Shown here piece after piece: positions 1-10,501 of a stretch of 64,000 nucleotides of DNA. Position numbers and translations under genes: made by a program. Source of the DNA: Metridium senile (Eukaryota; Cnidaria; Anthozoa; Actiniaria; Metridiidae); NCBI GenBank assembly GCA_949775045.1, contig OX459110.1, positions 7,386,229 through 7,450,228 on the forward strand, written 5' to 3'. The notes under the pieces were generated by a model. The model saw only the letters and a list, made by a program, of their open reading frames with translations. It did not search any database and had not been told where the DNA came from. How positions within the stretch are numbered: the first letter of the stretch is position 1; each line of letters opens with the position of its first letter.

Positions 1-1095
1 CTGTCAGTGTTTTTATAAAGGAGTGGACCCTTCATGAATATCACATTCTTTGTGTGTTTTTTTTTTTTTTTGTCGTATGATAAGTTTAAAGTCTGTTCAA
101 TATTTTTAACATGATGTTAACACTACATGTACATCGTTAGAAAAACCCTTGCTAAATATTTCTAAGTTTTTTTAACTTTCACACCTGTGGGAAAAACTTG
201 AAAGCTGTTTGATTTTCATTACATCAACACAAACTACAAGCACATTCTAAGCAATAACATTGATAATGATAATGACTAAAATAATATAAGAATACCTGTT
301 ATCAAAGTGAATATGAATGTGAGTTTTTTGTAAACATTTTATGGAGATTGCTTTTCCTTCATTCAATAGTTTATATTAGTTCTGTCTGACTGGTTTGATC
401 AAGGATCAAAAGTTTGTTGTAAACTCATGGCTATTCAAGATGTATTGTTACTTACCAGCATGCACTCTGCAAAAGAGTGAATTGCGTGGCCCATGAAAAT
501 TGCCAACCACACATTTTGATAACTTTTACTTTTTGAGAGTAGGCATCCACACTCTTACTAAATTGTTTAGCATTTTGTTTTATTTGTTTTCTCGTATTTT
601 GAGTGACTGCGAATGAATTATAACAATCAAATCAAAATAAACAATGCAAAGCATGCCAGTGTGTGACCATGGGTTTGCTCATAACTAACATAAACTGTTG
701 ATTGAAGGAAGCACAACCTCTTCTGATACCTCTAAAAAATCTCACTTGATCTTGACTCTTATTACAGGTATTCTCATATTTAGTTATTCAACATACCAGG
801 TTTCTGTTCTCAATACTGATCATTAATGATCATTGATCTCATTGATGATCATTAAAAGTTTATTCATTTTAATCATTATTTGTGGTGTTGAAATTATTAA
901 ATATTTTACTTGCTATCTACAATCTCATTGGCTAAGAACCTGAATTTAATTCTCATAATTAGCCAACTAAAGATGGGGCATCACCACTATCATTATAATC
1001 ATTCTCAAAATTATCACCGTTTTTATCATCATCATCATTATTATCATCAACATTGTTATGATGCTAATGACATCGGTTGTTTGACATGATTTCAG
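1..1095. other. Upstream sequence of the zinc-finger exon
   Basis: AT-rich DNA in which I see no convincing coding exon. It contains a small palindromic patch of GATCATT units at about 822-862 and TCATCA-type simple sequence at 1021-1060. A likely splice acceptor (pyrimidine-poor, ending TTTCAG) lies at 1092-1095, directly before the zinc-finger reading frame. Part of this stretch may therefore be intron, with earlier exons outside or unrecognised. Confidence 0.5.
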
Positions 1096-1116
1096 GGTTC
1101 ATCAGAAGACAGTATC

Positions 1117-2544
1117 ATGTATGGTCAACCAGTTGAATACAAAGAGCTACACAGTATTGCTACACAGACAGATGATTATGGCTGTAACAATGGCTGTACT
1201 TCTATTTACATCAATACAGATCCACATAATGTTTTCAACATCTCAGTAACATTACCTCAAACACAGCAAGGTTTATTATTTGATGATGAACATGACTTAG
1301 ATAATCAGCATGATCCAGATATTAGCTTGGAAGATGAACAACAGCAAAGCCAAGATGGAAATCATATTTTCTCACTGCCTAAAGTTCTGGATGATTTAGA
1401 GTTTCCCCCAAATAACTTGGTTGAAAAAAAGAATGAACCAAAGGGTGACTCTGCTGGTGATGATAATGATGAAAAGAAGCAGCTTTATGAAAGAGGATGT
1501 AGTCCCCAGCATAGTGAGCAGTCCTTGAAATGTTCGTATTGTGCAAAGCAATATAAATACAAATCACTACTCATTATTCACCTTAGAAAACACACCAAAG
1601 AGAAACCCTTTGAATGTTCTTATTGTGAGAAGAAGTTTGCACACAAGAGTGATTTGAAAATACATCTTAGAAAACATACCGGAGAGAAACCCTTTGAATG
1701 TTCTTACTGTAAGAAGAAGTTTCCACGAAACGATGATCTAAAGAAACATCTTAGAACACACACTGGAGAGAAACCCTTTGAATGTTCTTTTTGTGAGAAG
1801 AAGTTTGGAGAAATGAGTAATTTAAAATATCATCTTAAAATACATACTGGAGAAAATCTCTTGGAATGCTCTCATTGTGAAAAAAAGTTTGTACGACAGA
1901 GTAATTTAACGAAACATCTCATTATACACACTGGAGAGAAACCCTTTGAATGTTCTTATTGTGAGGAGAAATTTGCACGAAAGTATCACTTAAACCAACA
2001 TCGTAGAATACACACTGGAGAGAAACCCTTTGAATGTTCTTATTGTGAAAAGAAATTTGCACGAAAGTTTCACTTCTACCGACATCTTAGAATACACACT
2101 GGAGAGAAAACCATTGAATGTTCTTATTGTAAGAAAAAGTTTGGAGAAAAGGTTGACTTAAAGAGACATCTTAGAATACACACTGGAGAGAAACCCTTTG
2201 AATGTTCTTTTTGTGAGAAGAAATTTGCACAGAAGTTTCACCTCAACCGCCATCTTAGAAGACACACTGGAGAAAATTCCTTTGAATGTTCTTATTGTAA
2301 GAAGAAGTTTGGAGAAAAGGCTGACTTAAAGAGACATCTTAGAATACACACTGGAGAGAAACCCTTTGAATGTTCTTATTGTAAGAAGAAATTTGCACAC
2401 AAGTTTCACCTAAACCGACATATTAGAATACACACTGGAGAGAAACCTTTTGAATGTTTTTGTAAGAAGAAGTTTGGAGAAAAGGTTGACTTAAAGAGAC
2501 ATCTTGCATTACATACTGAAGAGAAACTCTTTGAATGTACTTAG
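1117..2544 (+). CDS. C2H2 zinc-finger protein with 12 fingers (probable terminal exon)
   Basis: Encodes 475 residues. Residues 1-138 form an acidic, finger-free N-terminus (runs of D/E/Q and an ATQTDD stretch). From residue 139 on there are twelve tandem C2H2 fingers of the CSYCxKKF...LxxHLRxHTGEKPFE type, joined by canonical TGEKPFE linkers, which predicts a nuclear sequence-specific DNA-binding protein. Finger 12 (from residue 447) has lost one residue between its two cysteines (C-F-C), so it is probably dead. Fingers 7-12 alternate two helix types, xKFHLNR and EKVDLKR, pointing to duplication of a two-finger unit. The frame stays open upstream to an acceptor-like TTTCAG at 1092-1095 and the first residues there are GSSEDSI, so M1 may be internal to a terminal exon starting at 1096. 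No KRAB, BTB or SET domain is visible. Target genes cannot be inferred. Confidence 0.85.
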   Translation: MYGQPVEYKELHSIATQTDDYGCNNGCTSIYINTDPHNVFNISVTLPQTQQGLLFDDEHDLDNQHDPDISLEDEQQQSQDGNHIFSLPKVLDDLEFPPNNLVEKKNEPKGDSAGDDNDEKKQLYERGCSPQHSEQSLKCSYCAKQYKYKSLLIIHLRKHTKEKPFECSYCEKKFAHKSDLKIHLRKHTGEKPFECSYCKKKFPRNDDLKKHLRTHTGEKPFECSFCEKKFGEMSNLKYHLKIHTGENLLECSHCEKKFVRQSNLTKHLIIHTGEKPFECSYCEEKFARKYHLNQHRRIHTGEKPFECSYCEKKFARKFHFYRHLRIHTGEKTIECSYCKKKFGEKVDLKRHLRIHTGEKPFECSFCEKKFAQKFHLNRHLRRHTGENSFECSYCKKKFGEKADLKRHLRIHTGEKPFECSYCKKKFAHKFHLNRHIRIHTGEKPFECFCKKKFGEKVDLKRHLALHTEEKLFECT

Positions 2545-2601
2545 TGTAAGAAAAACTTTTGGCATAATTCTAGTTATACGAGACATCTTGCATTACATTA
2601 G
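2545..2601 (+). pseudogene. Thirteenth zinc finger cut off by a TAG stop
   Basis: Directly after the TAG at 2542-2544 the same frame continues for 18 codons, reading CKKNFWHNSSYTRHLALH before a second TAG. Together with ECT before the stop this is the rest of a C2H2 finger, the TAG standing where the other fingers have TAT, TTT or CAT before the second cysteine codon. The finger was therefore recently lost through a nonsense change, unless the stop is read through or edited. Confidence 0.7.
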
Positions 2602-2639
2602 AACACTGCGTACTGGAAGAACATATTGAATCACCATCA

Positions 2640-2990
2640 CCATCATCATAATAATAATAGATAAAACTTATATAGTGCTTATTCCTTATAGTTCATAGGC
2701 GCTTCACAAACAACGAATGAAATGAAAGTTATATGTTTACAATATAAAATGTGTATCTACAGTTTGTATATGTTTATTTTACGATGATGACTATTACTAA
2801 ATGTCACTAATAAAATGCCTTCCTAAATAAGTGTGTTTAAAGTTGACTCTTGAACTTATCAATAGAAATATTGTATACTCCCTCATGTTGTCTGGAAGTG
2901 AGTTCCACAGTCCCGGTACAGATACACCGAATGCTTTGTAACCATAGTTACGCAAGTTTTTTTTATAAACATATTTTATTCACATATTAA
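2640..2990 (-). mobile_element. 3' end of a CR1-like LINE (fragment)
   Basis: On the minus strand at about 2960-2830 the translation reads RNYGYKAFGVSVPGLWNSLP and onward. This is the characteristic C-terminal tail of CR1/Rex-type non-LTR retrotransposon reverse transcriptases. The fragment ends near 2640 in a short (ATT)n tract after a GCGCC..ATATAAGTTTTAT block, resembling the 3' end of the second LINE tail at 33160-33600. Only the extreme 3' end is present. A plus-strand AATAAA at 2809-2814 inside it could serve the zinc-finger gene. Confidence 0.65.
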
Positions 2991-3720
2991 CCCCAAGAGC
3001 TCACCGAGAGGGTCTATATATTATTTACAATACAACAAATTAAATGGAGTTTTAGGACTAGATAGAACAAAATACATATAATAAATATGATATAACTTGA
3101 CATATAGCTATCGTTAAGTGCCAACGAGGACACAATTTTTGAGAAATGATTGAACAGGGGTTGCAGCCTCCTTTAGACAAATTGCAATGTTTAAATTTGA
3201 TAGCTAATTACTGCCAGATCTATTTTGATTAAAAATTATTATTGAATAAAGACTTGCAATATGCACTTCACAGCCAGTTGAAGTATGTTATTACTCGTGC
3301 CCAGGCCTATGGCCGGCACGAGTCTTAAAATGCAAAAGTTTTTCGGTCAGGTCGAGTTTTTGATTGGTCAAAACCACAAGCGTGTCTTTTGTCACGTAGA
3401 CCAAGGTCAATGACACAAGCAAATCGTAGGCGCTAGTTTAACTCTGATCCCGCTGAAAACAATGGCTATATTTTTTGGACTGATCACCATCAAGACATTC
3501 CCTATCACCAAGCGAACTCAACGGCGGCGTGGGAAGTCTCAAATCGGCCTGTCTGATAACCACTCTCAACAGCCCAAATTGCCTCAAAAATCACACATAT
3601 TGCTTTAGTAACTATCTATCTTTCTTGTTCTTACGTTTAATTTTCGAGAACAACCTCATAAAACTCTTTCTGAGACATTTTTCAAAGCTCTCGGATACTA
3701 AAGCCCGAAAAATTCTATTT
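2991..3720. other. Non-coding stretch with a short hairpin
   Basis: No gene is recognised. A short perfect hairpin (ACTCGTGCC ... GGCACGAGT) lies at 3293-3324 and probably marks the end of a small inverted-repeat element. The block TTTAGTAACTATCTATCTTT near 3605 recurs in similar form at about 10912. Confidence 0.4.
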
Positions 3721-4310
3721 TATATCAGAAAGCTTAGATATTTCTAGACATTGTTCTCGGGGTCCTAGCGATCAGTTTGAGTCGAAAACCCCGATTTTGT
3801 TGACACATTTTTAGCAAATCCTAAAGGCCATAAGGCTTTCTGGGTATCATTTTGTAGTTTTTCCTAAATAGAATTTTTCGGTTATATCAGAAAGCTTAGA
3901 TATTTCTAGACATTGTTTTCGGGGTCCTAGCGATCAGTTTGAGTCGAAAACGCCGATTTTTTTGACACATTTTTAGCAAATCCTAAAGGCCATAAGGCAT
4001 TCTGGGTATGATTTTGTAGTTTTTCCTAAATATAATTTTTCGGTTACATCAGAAAGCTTAGATATTTCTAGACATTGTTCTCGGGGTCTAAGCGATGAGT
4101 TTGAGTCGAAAACCCCGTTTTTTTTTTAACGACTTTAAGAGACCCCTATGGTAGACTATAGGGCATTCTGGGTAAGATTTTGTAGTTTTTCCTAAATAGA
4201 ATTTTTCGGTTATATCAAAAAGCTTAGATATTTCTAGACATTGTTCTCGGGGTCTAAGTGATGAGTTTGAATCGAAAACCACGATTTTTTAACGACTTTA
4301 AGAGACTCCT
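3721..4310 (+). repeat. Tandem repeat, ~162-bp unit, four copies
   Basis: Four head-to-tail copies begin at about 3721, 3883, 4045 and 4211, each starting with (TA)TATCAGAAAGCTTAGATA and containing a CTCGGGGTC block. Periods are 162, 162 and 166. Copies 3 and 4 share changes (GGTCTAAGCGATG-type) absent from copies 1 and 2, so the array grew in at least two steps. No coding signal is seen. Confidence 0.85.
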
Positions 4311-4604
4311 GTAATTTTATTAAGTGGGGCTTACTCGTGAGAGATGCGCTTCAAACACTCGAACATAAATTTCGTATTTCCGCGCGCCCATATAATATCC
4401 TCTATTTATCCTGTAAATATTCGTACCGAAATAATTTTCAAGATTTTAAAATACAAATTCACAAATTCGTATTTGGGTACAAATTAAAATACTGTTCAAA
4501 ATCATCTCAAAACACATTCCAGTTAACAAATCGAAAATAGTTTTTCATTTTCTGTCCTATTATGAGATTTCTACCATAAGATTTGTTAGTGTTTGTTAGT
4601 TTTG

Positions 4605-4700
4605 TAAATGCGGAGTATATTCATGGCATTTGTTTATATATACGATTTATTATTCTACCAATCAAAGTAAGGCATACACTAACGAAGAAATTCAATCAGT
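4605..4700 (+). repeat. Dispersed repeat (GTTAGTGTTTGTTAG family)
   Basis: A block with the elements 'tgttagtgtttgttag', 'ggcatttgtt', 'accaatcaaagt' and 'catacactaa' in that order. The same order occurs at 36080-36190 and 41403-41515, and inverted at about 55230-55340. It is likely a non-autonomous transposable element; ends were not resolved. Confidence 0.5.
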
Positions 4701-4934
4701 AGTAAGAAAATCCCTAAACTCATCCACATCTTTCCGATGTTACTAATCAGAATACTAATGAATGGTTTCATGAGTATATGTTTTTTTTGATTGGCGGAAT
4801 AATAAAACCTATGTGTAAAGATGATATGAATATTTATCAAATCTGTTCTTTGAGTAGATCAGACAGTGTGTATTGTTAGCTTCTTAGCTTCTAAGGTAAG
4901 TAAGATACTATAACAATGATGTGAGATGCGAAGA

Positions 4935-5095
4935 AATGCTAGAGTGCATTCAGTAAAAGCGTGAAACACTAATAACTAAATGGTGCAAAATAGTGCTAGT
5001 TGGGCAATAGAAAACAATAGAATTAGCATAAAATAATACAAAATAGTATTACTAATTTTTCATGCTATTAGTGAATGCACTCTATACGGTTATTT
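4935..5095. mobile_element. Hairpin MITE-like element
   Basis: Outer arms TAGAGTGCATTCA (about 4940) and TGAATGCACTCTA (about 5077) form an inverted repeat enclosing many short 'caaaatagt' and 'aacaatagaattagcata' motifs. The latter motif recurs in a related hairpin at 55970-56110. There is no coding capacity. Confidence 0.55.
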
Positions 5096-5099
5096 ACCG

Positions 5100-6057
5100 C
5101 TGGATAGGGTATGGTTTGTGGCCTTGCTGTCTTAAACAGGGTAGACATTTTCCCTAAATTGTCTGAAACAGGATCTAAAATTTTGAAAGAAATCGTAGGT
5201 TTCATATTTCTGTGTGTCTTCGATACGTAGTTGATATTTTAAAAGAATCACGATTAAGCGCATCACTATCCACCAACACCAATAAAATAGGATCCATCTA
5301 TTGATTAGTTTTGAATAGGGTTACATATTTTACTCTCGAGTTTCTTAAAATCGGTAAGGTTTTGGGATTTGGAACTCATTTGATATCATGCAGGGTAGTA
5401 AAGAAGGCTCGGGGAACAGAATTTCCAGCTTTTTGGGCTCAGGAATCGGAATTATCGGACGTACAACAGAATTAATAAACAGATTATTATAATACACATT
5501 CAAATATAAATACAAATGCGAATACAAAATAAGTGCAAAGTGTGAAAACTAAAGATGTGTAATGGTCTAGTTAGTGGTACGATTTCAGAGGAATGTCTCC
5601 CGGCACAACAGACTGATCTCGGAGGCATTTCAATTATCAACCATGATTGAAAACAATATGATATGGGAGCCTTCATATCTGTTATCTTCGCTTACCATTT
5701 CTTTTTTCTATTTGATTGTGTATTATAATTTGTTTCTTCATTTTGTATTTCATTTTGTATTTTGTAATTAAATGTGTATTATAAATGTGTATAATAATTT
5801 TTTTTCTTCATTTTGTATTTCATTTTTTATCTCATTTTGTATTTGTATTTGAATGTGTATTATAATTATGTTTCTTCATTTTGTATCTCATTTTGTATTT
5901 GTATTTAAATATGTATTATAAATATGTATTATAATTTTTTTTTTCATTTTTCATTTTTATTTGTGTTTTGTATTTGTATGTAATGTTTACAACATGATCG
6001 CCTCTTTTTTTTTTGGCGATACATTTTCCACTCTAACTTCAAACATTTTGTATTTGT
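5100..6057. other. Upstream flank of gene A with AT-rich satellite-like DNA
   Basis: No coding region is supported. From about 5700 to 5960 the sequence is an imperfect tandem repeat of TTCTTCATTTTGTATTTCAT and TGTGTATTATAAT elements. It ends about 150 bp before the start of gene A. Confidence 0.45.
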
Positions 6058-6118
6058 TTTTAGTTTCATAGGATTTATATGTACGCGTTGATCAAACAAT
6101 ACGACAATTGTAGTTAGG
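6058..6118 (+). promoter_or_regulatory. Core promoter of gene A, shared with gene B
   Basis: The stretch TTAGTTTCATAGGATTTATA continues into TGTACGCGTTGATCAA and ends about 25 nt before the ATG at 6119. Nearly the same string occurs on the minus strand just upstream of gene B (30005-30045). A TATA-like TTTATAT lies at 6074-6080, about 40 nt before the ATG, so the 5' leader would be very short. That this drives transcription is inferred from conservation. Confidence 0.55.
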
Positions 6119-9090
6119 ATGCATGTCATCCTGTTCCTGATACTGGTATGCTGTACTGTACTCCAGGTAACCAACCAACCAACCAACCAACCAACCAACC
6201 AACCAACCAACCAACCAACCAACCAACCAACCAACCAACCAACCAACCAACCAACCAACCAACCAACCAACCAACCAAATACTCATTTCTAACGAACCAT
6301 TCGACATTTTTTATTATTTTAGGTCACGTGACCTTCGAAAACAGACAATTTATAAAGTTTACATAATTTTTTTATTCTTAAAAGAATAACAATTGCTTCT
6401 GTACGTCTACTATTTGTAGAGAAACTACATTTTGAATGTTTTTCTATTGGAAGTCAACCAAGCAAACAACGACTGACTAATTATTATCATTATAGAACAG
6501 TAATTTACCTACAAATAATAATTTTGAAAAACATTTATTCAAATTATTTTTATTCAATATGTACACAGTGTAATAATAATTATATTTAGTGATAGCGTTT
6601 TGTTTTATATACTATTTTTAACTGTACTGCGGATTAGATCATATACATATGTATATTATAAGTATTTAGTTATCATTTCACTCGGTATAGAAGGTTAGCT
6701 TGAGAAAACAGACGTTCTTTCGCTCCTCTTCCCCTCCCCTCCCCGGTTAGAAGATGAACGAGAGAATTTCTGTTTTCTCAGGCTAGTAGAAGGCGCCTTC
6801 CTTATGTTCAGTGGTAGATCGTTCCATAACATCGGAGCACATACGGCGAATAGAAGTCAACCGTAGTTTCTAGGTCTAAACTTATAACTTGACAAGTGTA
6901 GGCTATCATACATTGGTAGAACTTTGTTTGGTTTGTGAAGAGCAAGCCCATTATATATGAACTTCTAAGTGATTGATTAAATCTTGTACATGATACGTTT
7001 GCGTACAGGGAGCCAGTGGACATAACGTAGAATTAGTGTGATGTGGCCAATCAATCAATTTAAAAATAAAAACCTAGAAGAGTTTTATTTGTGTTGATTT
7101 ATCATTTTCTTTCCTTTGATTACAGCATTCAACAACTTTAGGTAAGAATTCGCAAATTGAAATTGGTACAATATGTGATCGCAAAGCATGTATGGATTGT
7201 TTGTTTAAATAGATGTTTTGTTTTCTCTAGCATAGCAATCCATGTAAGGTTTGCGCATTTTGTACCAATTTCCCAACTCGTTTTGTAATTGAACAATGTG
7301 CTGTGCTGTGCTGTGCTGTGCTGTGCTGTGCTGTGCTGTGCTGTGCTGTGCTGTGCTGTGCTGTGCTGTGAAAAATAACGTCAGTTGTGCTTGCTTATTA
7401 CATCTATATATAAACAGCCTTGATTTAATTTTGTTTGTAGCCGGTACCTGCCCAGATATCTTTAAGACTGGATGTTACAATGCAAAAGCAAATGATAAGC
7501 TCATTTTACCAAAATTGCTTTTCACTGATCGCGATGAAAGATCATCCGTCTTTAGTGGAACCAAAGTTCAGTGGAAAAACTGGAACAACTACCTTCAAGA
7601 TATCGCATGTAGATGTGCCAATGCCACTCTCATATCTGGTCATGAGTGGTTTGGTATACAGTACTATGGTGAGTAACGTCTTGTTTTATAACATGATATG
7701 AGATATATTCATATTTAACTATACTCGTTACGTTTAAGGCTGATCTAAAAAAGTATTTCTGTCACGTGACCAAGTATATAGTGGGGTATAGAAAAACAGT
7801 TTTATCGTTTTTTATAAAATTATTATTTTTTATTTGTTTATTTATTTATTTATTAATATATCTTTTTATTACCTTTTTCATTGATGTATTAATTAATTAT
7901 TTGTTTACTGTGTATTGCATCATTGTTACGTTCTATTAATCAAATCCATTCCAATTGGTATCCCTAGCAAATCCTGTTATCTGATTGGCTAAATTAAAAA
8001 GTTTGTCATTAAAGCGTCAGTTGCACTTAAAAGCATCATTTGTAGCTCTTTTAAAAATAGCCAATCACAAGAGAGGCATTTTTTAACAATTCACATCAAA
8101 GAACCATAGAATGTTATTATTACAGAATAAACGGCCATTTTGATGGACAAAAGTTGAATTGTTGATTCTTCTGACAATTAAGAAGTCTCAGTTTTCACAT
8201 TAAAATTGAATAAAAAGCAATAAGGCCCATTTTTTCAAATATCCTCGACGTTGTCTCTCTTATTATTACTCGCCCTCGCCTTCGCCCCTATCCCCTATCC
8301 CCTATCCCCTATCCCCTATCCCCTATCCCCTATCCCCTATCCCCTATCCCCTATCCCCTATCCCCTATCCCCTATCCCCTATCCCCTATCCCCTATCCCC
8401 TATCCCCTATCCCCTATCCCCTATCCCCTATCCCCTATCCCCTATCCCCTATCCCCTATCCCCTATCCCCTATCCCCTAGCCCCTATCCCCTAGCCCCTA
8501 TCCCCTATCCCCTATCCCCTATCCCCTATCCCCTATCCCCTATCCCCTATCCCCTATCCCCTAGCCCCTATCCCCTATCCCCTATCCCCTATCCCCTATC
8601 CCCTATCCCCTATCCCCTATCCCCTATCCCCTATCCCCTATCCCCTATCCCCTATCCCCTATCCCCTATCCCCTATCCCCTATCCCCTATCCCCTATCCC
8701 CTATCCCCTATCCCCTATCCCCTATACCGTATCCCCTATCCCCTATCCCCTATCCCCTATCCCCTATCCCCTATCCCCTATCCCCTATCCCCTATCCCCT
8801 ATCCCCTATCCCCTATCCCCTATCCCCTATCCCCTATCCCCTATCCCCTATCCCCTATCCCCTAGCCCCTATCCCCTAGCCCCTAGCCCCTAGCTAGATT
8901 ATTTGCAAGTATATCATATTTTTGTCTTCTAGGTGAGTGCTGGAGCGGGCCAGTCCCTAAGCCTGAGGTAGCCAGTTCAATGCAAGAGTCTAATAAATGT
9001 TCGGGTGCAGACTACAAAGAATGTGGAGATAGTGACATGTACTGTGCAGGGAGTGGAAACGTCATAACTCTCTATGAAATATTTAATTAG
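6119..9090 (+). CDS. Gene A: secreted 8-cysteine WSC-like protein (four exons)
   Basis: Exons read from the sequence: 6119-6166, 7126-7141 (16-nt micro-exon), 7441-7668 and 8933-9090, all with GT-AG borders, giving 149 residues. Exon 1 encodes a hydrophobic signal peptide ([16 protein letters not shown]). The mature part has eight cysteines and the motifs [25 protein letters not shown] and YCAGSG. The pattern F/Y-G-I-Q-Y-G-E-C-W-S-G then C-C-GxG resembles a WSC-type extracellular carbohydrate-binding domain; this is inference, and the family name is uncertain. Exon 3 is 228 nt, as in paralogue C, and all eight cysteines are shared with C. Unlike C it stops (TAG) where C has a splice donor, so it has no chitin-binding module. 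Introns carry (CCAA)n, (GCTGT)n and (CCCCTAT)n arrays. Secretion and interaction with glycans or matrix are plausible. Confidence 0.75.
6169..6278 (+). repeat. (CCAA)n microsatellite at the donor of gene A intron 1
   Basis: About 27 copies of the tetramer start only two bases after the donor GT (GTAACCAACC...). The homologous intron of gene B holds a much larger array of the same tetramer. Open frames here (NQPT or WLVG repeats) are artefacts of the repeat. Confidence 0.95.
7297..7370 (+). repeat. (GCTGT)n array in gene A intron 2
   Basis: About 15 uninterrupted pentamers lie 70 bp before the acceptor of exon 3. The same intron of genes B and C carries the related GCTCT/GCTGT pentamer array. 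Confidence 0.95.
8284..8894 (+). repeat. (CCCCTAT)n heptamer array in gene A intron 3
   Basis: About 87 copies of CCCCTAT with occasional CCCCTAG variants and one CCGTATC-like unit, ending 38 bp before the exon 4 acceptor. The minus strand reads (ATAGGGG)n, regularly spaced runs of four G able in principle to form G-quadruplexes and resembling a telomere-type repeat. The array makes a long open frame that is not a gene. Confidence 0.95.
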
Positions 9091-9386
9091 TATCTTTCAT
9101 TGCGTTATGCATATTATCCACACGCAACATTCAAGTTTACTTAACTTTAAGATCTTAAATAATTGCAATGACAAGCTTAAATGACTTGTGTATGAAATGC
9201 TGTTCATAAAATAATAATAATAATTAACGCTTTATCAATTCTTGAATGGCAAATAGAATTTGAAAAATTCAAGATTACAAGAAATAAGATTTAAATATAT
9301 ACAACAATTAGGAGGCTAATTATTAACATATATAAAAACTGAATATCAAAAAGTGAATAATTATGTACATTATTTGAAATCTAAAA

Positions 9387-10501
9387 TCACAAGTTTTGAA
9401 AACGTTTGGTTCTGCATTTGAGTTTCCTTCGGTTCCGTAGGGAATAAACTGACTCGGTTATTGTAGGTAAAAGGTCATAAAGTTTGTCATCAGGACGTCT
9501 TATGGTTTTATAAAACCGGCGACATAACTCCTCTCTGCGCACTTGAAGAGTAGGTATATTCAGATGAGAAAGCCGCTCATGGTAGGAAAGTTCAGGAAGC
9601 ATATCTATGTAGCACGTTTCTGGATTTGTTCAAGTTCGTCAGATAGAGCATTGGTCAGTGAAGCTAGAGTGCCACACAGGACACGCGTATTCAATAACAG
9701 GTCAAACAAAACAGCAGTAGACGGAACAGAGTTCTTTCGGAAGTAAACCACTCCGCTTCAAACACCGTAGAGCATAGAGACGCTTGCTTGCTTTGCTGCA
9801 GATAGTTCTTACATGCAAGTCCCATTTGAGATCAGATTGAATCCAGATTCCGAGGAGTTTGTTTGATTGGACACAGTCCAGTGGGACATTGTTGATCGTT
9901 AAAGGTTGTAAGACAGGTCGAGATTTAGCGAAACCCAAGCACGTTGGCGGTTAGTAAACGCTTCTTTTATGTCAGAAGTAATCCAGGGCTTATCAGTTGG
10001 GTGAAGCTTGACACGACAGAAAGGAAGGTGAGTATCAATGGTGGCGTTGATTGTTGATTGAAACATGGAGAGTTGTTCCTCACACGATGGCTTGTGATAG
10101 AACGGTGTCCAGTTGACAGCTTGAAGAGAAGAGTAAACAGCTTGTTTGTTAGATGTTTTGCAGACATGCTTGTTAACACGAGTAGTTGGTTGGGAGGATG
10201 GAGAAGCATTCAAAGGTTGCAGAAAGACGCTTGAGTGATCTGACAAACCAATCGGAGGAAGAATCTTTGCTTCAGCATAGTAAGATGAAAGCGTGGAGTA
10301 AGCTTGGTCAAGGATGTTATTACCACGCGTTGCCATGGTGACGAGTTTTTTTAACTTGAAAGTTGAACACAGGTTGCGTGGCTTAAATTGATTGAAATCA
10401 CCTAGATGAATGATGCCTGAGTTGGGATGAGCAGAGAAGGCTTTGCCCAGACAACTGATTAAGTATAAAAGAACTAAGACCGACACTTTAATAATATCCA
10501 A
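9387..10501 (-). mobile_element. CR1/jockey-like LINE remnant: endonuclease fused to RT tail
   Basis: Read on the minus strand. About 10450-9960 translates to the C-terminal part of an APE-type endonuclease (IIHLGDFNQF then GLSDHSSV, the SDH motif) followed by the RQRAW-type linker. About 9938-9387 translates to the end of a reverse transcriptase (NNVPLDCVQSNKLLGIWIQS, YACPVWH, YHERLSHLNI). The RT core (fingers, YADD palm) that should lie between is missing, so the junction near 9935 marks an internal deletion. Stops and a frameshift occur at about 9640-9710. The element is dead. Confidence 0.8.

Noticed and set aside
8251..8865. 204-codon SPIPYPL repeat frame
   Set aside because: Product of the CCCCTAT heptamer array, located between exons 3 and 4 of gene A.
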